Below, piece after piece: positions 34,704 to 39,735 of a stretch of 39,735 nucleotides of DNA. Made by a program: the position numbers and the translations under genes. The DNA lies in NCBI GenBank assembly GCA_025057395.1, contig JANWXU010000024.1:2413-42147 (forward strand). The letters run 5' to 3'. How positions within the stretch are numbered: position 1 is the first letter of the stretch; each line of letters starts with the position of its first letter. The notes under the pieces are model-generated. The model ran no database searches. It saw only the letters and a list, made by a program, of their open reading frames with translations, and was not told the DNA's origin. This DNA is from Bacteroidia bacterium. GTDB lineage: Bacteria > Bacteroidota > Bacteroidia > J057 > JANWXU01.

Positions 34704-37700
34704 ATGACAATTACTGAGATTAGCATAAAGCGTCCTTCTTTAATTATTGTAATTTTTTCAGCGTTAACGATTATCGGCCTGTACTGTTATTCTTTGCTAC
34801 AATATGAGTTGCTACCGAAAATTACCCCGCCTATAGTTACCATAATGACGCCCTACCCTGGTGCCTCACCCAGTGAAGTAGAAAAAAGCGTTTCTCGCCC
34901 TATTGAAGATGCAGTTTCTACCATTGATAAGGTAGTGGATATTCATACTCGTTCGCAGGAAGGCTTATCCATGATTACTATTGAGCTAGAGCAAGATGCA
35001 AACGTAGATGTAGCTCTACAAGATGCGCAACGAAAAGTTAATGCTCTAGCAGCTACCTTTCCCGCCGATGTGAAAACACCCATGTTGGGGAAAATTAAAT
35101 TGGACGAAACCCCTATTTTACGAATAGGGGTAACTTCCGAAGAAGAACCTCGTGCTTTTTACCAATTTGTTAAAGACTACATACAACCGCGACTTTCGAA
35201 CATAGAAGGAGTAGGGCAAATAGTAACTGTAGGGGGCGAAGCAAGAGAAATAAAAATTAACCTAGATATGCCTAAAATTCGAGCCTTGGGTATATCTATT
35301 ATGCAGGTAACACAGGCTATTAAGGCTGCTAATTTAGACTATCCTACTGGAAAAATTAAAGATCGGGATGGACAATTTATCGTACGTTTAGCGGGCAAAT
35401 TTCAAACAATTGAAGAGATTGGTAACTTGATTGTAGGGGTTTCACGGCAAGGGGGGCAAATTAAGCTCAAAGACATTGCTGAAATCCAAGACGGTTATCG
35501 TGAATATGAAAGAATTAGTCGTTTAAATGGGGTGAATTCTATAGGTCTACTTATTGTAAAGCAGGCTGAAGCAAATGCAGTGGAAGTAGCCCAAAAAGTA
35601 AAAAAAGAACTCCAAGTCTTAGAGCAAGAATATGCCAAAATTAAACTCCATTTTGATATTGCTCAAGATGCATCCTACTTCACGGTAGCTGCTGCGGATG
35701 CGGTAAAGTTTGATTTAATGCTTGCTGTTTTATTAGTAGCAGCAGTAATGTTTGTTTTTCTTCATAGCCTGCGTAATTCAATTATTGTAATGATAGCCAT
35801 TCCTACTTCCCTTATTTCCACCTTCATTGCAATGTGGCTCTTCAACTTTTCCCTTAATTTAATGACCCTACTTGCCCTTTCCCTAGTGATTGGTATACTT
35901 GTCGATGATTCTATCGTAGTGCTAGAAAATATCTACCGTCACCTAGAAATGGGAAAAGATTCTCGCACAGCTGCGCTTGAAGGAAGGAATGAAATTGGCT
36001 TTACCGCGCTTTCAATTACATTAGTAGATGTGGTGGTCTTCTTTCCGCTAGCTGTTTTAACGGGAATTGTGGGCAATATTATGCGGGAATTTTCGATTAC
36101 AGTGGTAGTTTCTACCCTTATGAGTCTCTTTGTTTCTTTTACCATTACACCAATGCTAGCTTCTCGCTTCAGCAAGCTTCAAAAACCGAATAACTCACTT
36201 TGGGGAAAAATGGTACGCGGATTTGAAGAGGGTATGGAAAACTTCAAAAAAACATACGCAGAAGTACTAAGCTGGTGCTTGAAACACCCATGGATAACTA
36301 CCGCTATTGCGCTGGTACTATTCTTCTCTGCTCTCTCTTTGCCGCAACTAGGCCTCATTGGAAGAGAATTCATGACGTATTCAGACCGAGGCGAATTTTC
36401 GGTAATGATAGAGTTGGCACCTGGAGTAAGGATTGAGCAAACCAACCAAGTTTCTCAAAAAGTAGAAGCAATGCTTGCCACTATTCCCGAAGTAGAAAAA
36501 ATTTACGCTAATGTAGGAGCTGCCTCAGAGGGCTTTTTAGACCAAAGCTCTAATAATATATCAGAAATTATTGTTACGCTTAAAGACAAAAAAGAAAGGG
36601 CACGCTCTACAGATGAAGTGATTACAGAAGTAAAAGATAGACTTTTACAAATGCCAGGGGTTAAAGCAAGAGTTAACCCTGTGGGGATTTTTGGAACTGC
36701 TAATTTTTCTCCTATCCAACTAGTAGTAAGCGGTCCAGACTATAATAGTGTAATGGTAACAGCACGTAAAATTCAAAACCTACTTGCTCAAATTCCTGGC
36801 ACCTCCGATGTCCGTCTCTCTGTAGAAGAGGGCAAGCCCGAAATGCGCATTGATATTGATAGGGAAAAAATGGCCCTCTATGGCTTAACAATGGCAGAAG
36901 TAGGAGCCACTCTCAATATTGCTCTACGTGGAGACGATAAATCTACCTACCGTGATGGTAACACAGATTATGATATTCGTATTACGCTAGATGAATACGA
37001 TAAATCTAAAACAGAAAAATTAGAAGAAATTACTTTTACTAATCGCCTAGGGCAAATTATTCCTCTTTCGCAGTTTGCTAATATTAGTTTTACTACAGGA
37101 CCTAGCGTACTACAAAGAGAAAACCGTAACCCTGCGGTTACTATCCTTTCGCAAGCAATAGGCCGCCCAAGCGGCGATATCGCTGCAGAATTAGATGCTA
37201 AAATGGCTAACTTTAAATTACCAGAGGGGGTAAAAACGAAATGGCTAGGCGATATCAAAAATCAAAATGAATCAGGAGAAAGCATGGGTATTGCGATGGC
37301 TGCCTCCATTATTTTTGTTTATCTGATTATGGTAGCTTTGTATGATTCTTTCATCTACCCTTTAGTAGTACTATTTTCTATTCCGTTGGCTACTATTGGA
37401 GCCTTTTATGCTCTTGGTCTTACTATGAGTTCTTTAAGTATATTCACGATGTTGGGCTTGATTATGCAAGGAGGGCTAGTAGCGAAAAATGCTATTCTTT
37501 TAGTAGATTTTACTAATCACCTTAAAGCCAAGGGCTTCAAGCTCAGAGAGGCTCTTATAGAAGCTGGTCAGGAACGTCTACGCCCTATCTTAATGACTAC
37601 CTTATCTATGATTATTGGCATGCTGCCCATAGCACTAGCCAAGGGTGCAGCTTCAGAATGGAAAAACGGCTTAGCCTGGGTATTAATTGGCGGATTAACA

Positions 37701-37853
37701 AGCTCCATGTTTCTAACTCTCGTATTTGTACCTGTAGTTTACCAGGCCGCCGATAAAATTGTCTATTTCCTTAAAAACTTAAAATACTACTTCATTAAAA
37801 AGCCTCGGATTGAAGAGGAAGTACAGCCTTTAGGAGAAACATATTTGCCATAA
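34704..37853 (+). CDS. RND-type efflux permease (AcrB/HAE1-like)
   Basis: This is the proton-driven inner-membrane exporter of the pair, 1049 residues. The first membrane helix (RPSLIIVIFSALTIIGLY) is followed by a large periplasmic loop starting PPIVTIMTPYPGASPSEVE. Helices 2-6 are at about residues 340-480 and include the proton-relay pair D401-D402 in VDDSIVVLENIYRH. A second large loop follows helix 7, and helices 8-12 run from about residue 860 to 1030 with GGLVAKNAILLVDF. Both proton-pathway Asp residues are present, so it should be active, and the length is normal for HAE1. Substrates cannot be read from the sequence. No outer-membrane TolC-like gene follows; transcription ends at a strong hairpin, so the channel must be encoded elsewhere. 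Confidence 0.96.
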   Translation: MTITEISIKRPSLIIVIFSALTIIGLYCYSLLQYELLPKITPPIVTIMTPYPGASPSEVEKSVSRPIEDAVSTIDKVVDIHTRSQEGLSMITIELEQDANVDVALQDAQRKVNALAATFPADVKTPMLGKIKLDETPILRIGVTSEEEPRAFYQFVKDYIQPRLSNIEGVGQIVTVGGEAREIKINLDMPKIRALGISIMQVTQAIKAANLDYPTGKIKDRDGQFIVRLAGKFQTIEEIGNLIVGVSRQGGQIKLKDIAEIQDGYREYERISRLNGVNSIGLLIVKQAEANAVEVAQKVKKELQVLEQEYAKIKLHFDIAQDASYFTVAAADAVKFDLMLAVLLVAAVMFVFLHSLRNSIIVMIAIPTSLISTFIAMWLFNFSLNLMTLLALSLVIGILVDDSIVVLENIYRHLEMGKDSRTAALEGRNEIGFTALSITLVDVVVFFPLAVLTGIVGNIMREFSITVVVSTLMSLFVSFTITPMLASRFSKLQKPNNSLWGKMVRGFEEGMENFKKTYAEVLSWCLKHPWITTAIALVLFFSALSLPQLGLIGREFMTYSDRGEFSVMIELAPGVRIEQTNQVSQKVEAMLATIPEVEKIYANVGAASEGFLDQSSNNISEIIVTLKDKKERARSTDEVITEVKDRLLQMPGVKARVNPVGIFGTANFSPIQLVVSGPDYNSVMVTARKIQNLLAQIPGTSDVRLSVEEGKPEMRIDIDREKMALYGLTMAEVGATLNIALRGDDKSTYRDGNTDYDIRITLDEYDKSKTEKLEEITFTNRLGQIIPLSQFANISFTTGPSVLQRENRNPAVTILSQAIGRPSGDIAAELDAKMANFKLPEGVKTKWLGDIKNQNESGESMGIAMAASIIFVYLIMVALYDSFIYPLVVLFSIPLATIGAFYALGLTMSSLSIFTMLGLIMQGGLVAKNAILLVDFTNHLKAKGFKLREALIEAGQERLRPILMTTLSMIIGMLPIALAKGAASEWKNGLAWVLIGGLTSSMFLTLVFVPVVYQAADKIVYFLKNLKYYFIKKPRIEEEVQPLGETYLP

Positions 37854-37878
37854 AAACGAATTTATTCAAATTATCACT

Positions 37879-37909
37879 AAGCCGCCTTACTCTGAGGCGG
37901 CTTTTTTAT
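37879..37909 (+). terminator. Terminator of the RND operon
   Basis: AAGCCGCCT (37879-37887) pairs with AGGCGGCTT (37895-37903), with a 7-base loop, followed by TTTTTATT. It is the most GC-rich stem in the window and lies 26 bases after the permease stop. Confidence 0.92.
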
Positions 37910-38287
37910 TTTCTATGATCTTTGCACTGTAACTTCCAAAACTCAAGAAATTCCTTACTATTTAAAGTAAAAGCTAGTATCTATGAAATAGATACGAAGT
38001 AAACAAATGACTGTCTTTTTTTAATTGATAAAAAGGCTAGAAAAAATACAAAATAGTTAAAATAATCTCTTGCTTATTATATCACTTTTTCTTAGATTTA
38101 TAACTTGAAATACAAATTATTTTATTCAATAACTTTTATGGATTTTTTGTAATTGAATATGCTTTTTTTCAAAAAAGATTGCTAAAAGCAGCTATTTATA
38201 TAACATATTATTTGTATAATTTGACTTATATATTCTCAAGTAACAAAATAATTCTAGTTACTATAAACTGAATATAAATAAATATTT
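37910..38287. other. 378-base AT-rich region upstream of the Cas10 gene
   Basis: This is very AT-rich with no ORF of note. I see no CRISPR repeat units. It contains the perfect inverted repeat at 37977-37995. TATTATTTG and TATAATTTG near 38210-38222 are weak -7-like boxes, but neither fits the two-base TAnnTTTG spacing. The region presumably carries the promoter of the Cas10 gene. Confidence 0.5.
37977..37995. promoter_or_regulatory. Perfect 8-bp inverted repeat upstream of Cas10
   Basis: GTATCTAT (37977-37984), loop GAA, ATAGATAC (37988-37995). It has no T tract, so it is unlikely to be a terminator. It could be an operator for the Cas10 transcript or a chance palindrome. Confidence 0.3.
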
Positions 38288-39735
38288 ATGAAAAAAATTC
38301 ATGCGAAATTAATATTAGAAGCATATAAGCCATTGATTCGAGCACTAAGCAGCGAAGGGAAGGATTTTAATGTAGGGGCAGAAGAAGAAACAGATTATGA
38401 TAAGCAAGTTCTTGTAGAAGAAATTTTAAAACAAGCCCACACTTTGGCGGGCCTACCTATTAATAACTTATTACAGGCTTATACTTTAAAGCCCCTTCCT
38501 TTAGTTTTTAATAGTTTATCCCTTTCTGCTATAGAATTAGCCCCCAAGCCTCAAAGTAAGAAAATTACCCCTATTCAACCTCTAAATATTTATGGTAGCA
38601 TAGAGCATTATTACCAAGAACTAGAAAGCACAGATATAACAGACGCCATCCAAGAACTTAAAAAACAATTCCAAAAAGAATATGAATACTTTCTAGAAAA
38701 CACTCAACAAAATCAGGAAACTCGGCTTTCTACCTTGCAGCATTTACTAAGAAAATATGCATATTGCATAGGAATAGAAGGAGTAACAGGCTGTAGTGCT
38801 TTCGAATTTACTAAGTCTATAGCCGCTTTTGCTATTGCTATATACGAAAATCAAAAATTTCTCTACTTTAGCAGGGCACCCCAGGAGTTTTATCAAAAAT
38901 ATCCTTTCCTTTTTGTTGGAGCAGACATTTCAGGCATTCAAAACTTTATTTATGATATTGTAACTAAGGGCGCCTCTAAGAACCTAAAAGGCCGATCTTT
39001 TTATTTACAGTTACTTACCGATTGTACGGCACAGCTCGTGTTGCATAAAGTAAACATCCGACACTCCTGCCCTATTGTGTATTCTAGTGGGGGCAAATTC
39101 TTTATGCTTCTGCCCCATACTCCAGAAGTTGTGCAAATTTTAGAAGAAATTCAAAAAGAAATTGAAAAAGAATTATGGAACTTACATAAGGGTAAATTAT
39201 ACCTGAGCTTTGGTTACGTTCCTTTTGCCCTACAAGTGCAAAATGGCGTACAAAAAGTATCCATACCCGAAGATTATCTAGAAAATAAATTCGTAGACTC
39301 TAGCAATTTAGAATGGTCTACCCTTTGGCAGACAATTAATCATATAACCAGCAAAAGAAAACAAAAAAAATTTCTAAACCTAATTGCCAGCCAAGAAAAT
39401 TTCACTGAGTTTTTTGGAGAAGAGATTTCATCGAATTTACGCAAGGGCATAGGCAGGGGTGGTGACCTCGAAAATGACCCAGCTTACAGAATCTGCAGCA
39501 TCACGGGCGAGGAGATAGATGTCAAAGAAGAATTTTATAGCCTAATTGAGCCCGAGGATTATGAAGAATCAATGGCAGAAAAAAAGAAAAAAGCCCTAAG
39601 TACAATCTCTAAAAAAATTCTCAACCTAGGAGACGATTTACAAAGTGCCTATGCCTGGGTACGAGTACCTTCTAATAAAAAAGCAGGAAAATATTTTACA
39701 ATATTCAATATTGAGGGTGCTCCAGTGTATCAGTT
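38288..39735 (+). CDS. cas10: Type III CRISPR Cas10/Csm1-like protein, N-terminal part, runs off right edge
   Basis: From ATG 38288 the frame is open to the window end, giving 482 visible residues. The palm-1 signature is very clear: GADISGIQNF at about residues 211-220 (D213), then KGASKNLKGRSFYLQLL, and YSSGGKFFMLLP at about residues 265-276. This is the Cas10 cyclase palm of type III effector complexes, which senses target RNA and makes cyclic oligoadenylates. The usual N-terminal HD nuclease is missing: there is no HD pair or HDIGK motif, and only about 70 residues precede the region that aligns with the helical linker. The linker zinc site is reduced (CSITGEE, where C..C is usual). The second palm with GGDD lies beyond the edge. 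Subtype III-D or an HD-less III-A is likely. Confidence 0.88.
   Translation, partial: MKKIHAKLILEAYKPLIRALSSEGKDFNVGAEEETDYDKQVLVEEILKQAHTLAGLPINNLLQAYTLKPLPLVFNSLSLSAIELAPKPQSKKITPIQPLNIYGSIEHYYQELESTDITDAIQELKKQFQKEYEYFLENTQQNQETRLSTLQHLLRKYAYCIGIEGVTGCSAFEFTKSIAAFAIAIYENQKFLYFSRAPQEFYQKYPFLFVGADISGIQNFIYDIVTKGASKNLKGRSFYLQLLTDCTAQLVLHKVNIRHSCPIVYSSGGKFFMLLPHTPEVVQILEEIQKEIEKELWNLHKGKLYLSFGYVPFALQVQNGVQKVSIPEDYLENKFVDSSNLEWSTLWQTINHITSKRKQKKFLNLIASQENFTEFFGEEISSNLRKGIGRGGDLENDPAYRICSITGEEIDVKEEFYSLIEPEDYEESMAEKKKKALSTISKKILNLGDDLQSAYAWVRVPSNKKAGKYFTIFNIEGAPVYQ

Noticed and set aside
37910-38287. Possible CRISPR array or leader before Cas10
   Set aside because: No repeated unit of 25-40 bases could be found; only one short inverted repeat is present.
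1-39735. tRNA, rRNA, insertion sequences and integrase-type genes
   Set aside because: I looked through all intergenic gaps and found no cloverleaf-like sequence, no transposase motif and no flanking repeats.

Overview
The window is an AT-rich stretch of a Bacteroidota chromosome, most likely Cytophagia-like. The clade call rests on four things: two secreted proteins with a type IX secretion (T9SS) C-terminal sorting domain, giant PKD/Ig-like repeat adhesins, promoter boxes of the Bacteroidota type (TTG, then TAnnTTTG), and the mutY / HU / TPR / tiny AURKAIP1-COX24 protein / RNase G gene order, which I recall from this phylum. The exact genus cannot be told from the sequence.

Layout. (1) Positions 1-7234 on the minus strand are one open frame that runs off the left edge. 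It encodes at least 2411 residues of a secreted protein with two right-handed beta-helix modules followed by many PKD/SprB-like repeats. (2) Positions 7388-12949 hold minus-strand mutY, and divergently HU, a TPR membrane protein, a 31-residue AURKAIP1/COX24 protein, ribonuclease G, an alkyladenine DNA glycosylase and a T9SS cargo with a CxxCH motif. (3) Positions 13133-23354 hold aroC, a secreted LRR protein, a 1360-residue protein of unknown function with six C-terminal membrane segments, ftsY, a ctpA-type S41 protease and a BatA-like VWA protein. (4) On the minus strand, 23373-33169 holds a small secreted orphan overlapping thiD, and then a 2711-residue T9SS adhesin with 28 tandem Ig/PKD-like repeats. 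(5) On the plus strand, 33628-37853 is an RND efflux pair (membrane fusion protein and HAE1-type permease) without an outer-membrane channel gene. (6) From 38288 to the right edge is the first part of a type III CRISPR Cas10/Csm1 that lacks the usual N-terminal HD nuclease motif. It is probably the first gene of a type III CRISPR-Cas locus lying beyond the window.

How it fits together. Most of the middle is housekeeping: DNA repair (mutY, aag), RNA processing (rng), SRP targeting (ftsY), and shikimate and thiamine metabolism. About 40 percent of the window is two giant surface proteins that would leave the cell by Sec plus T9SS. The two most interesting objects, the left-edge adhesin and the right-edge Cas10, are both cut by the window and are easy to overlook because they lack one end. 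I see no tRNA, rRNA, insertion sequence or CRISPR repeat array in the window.
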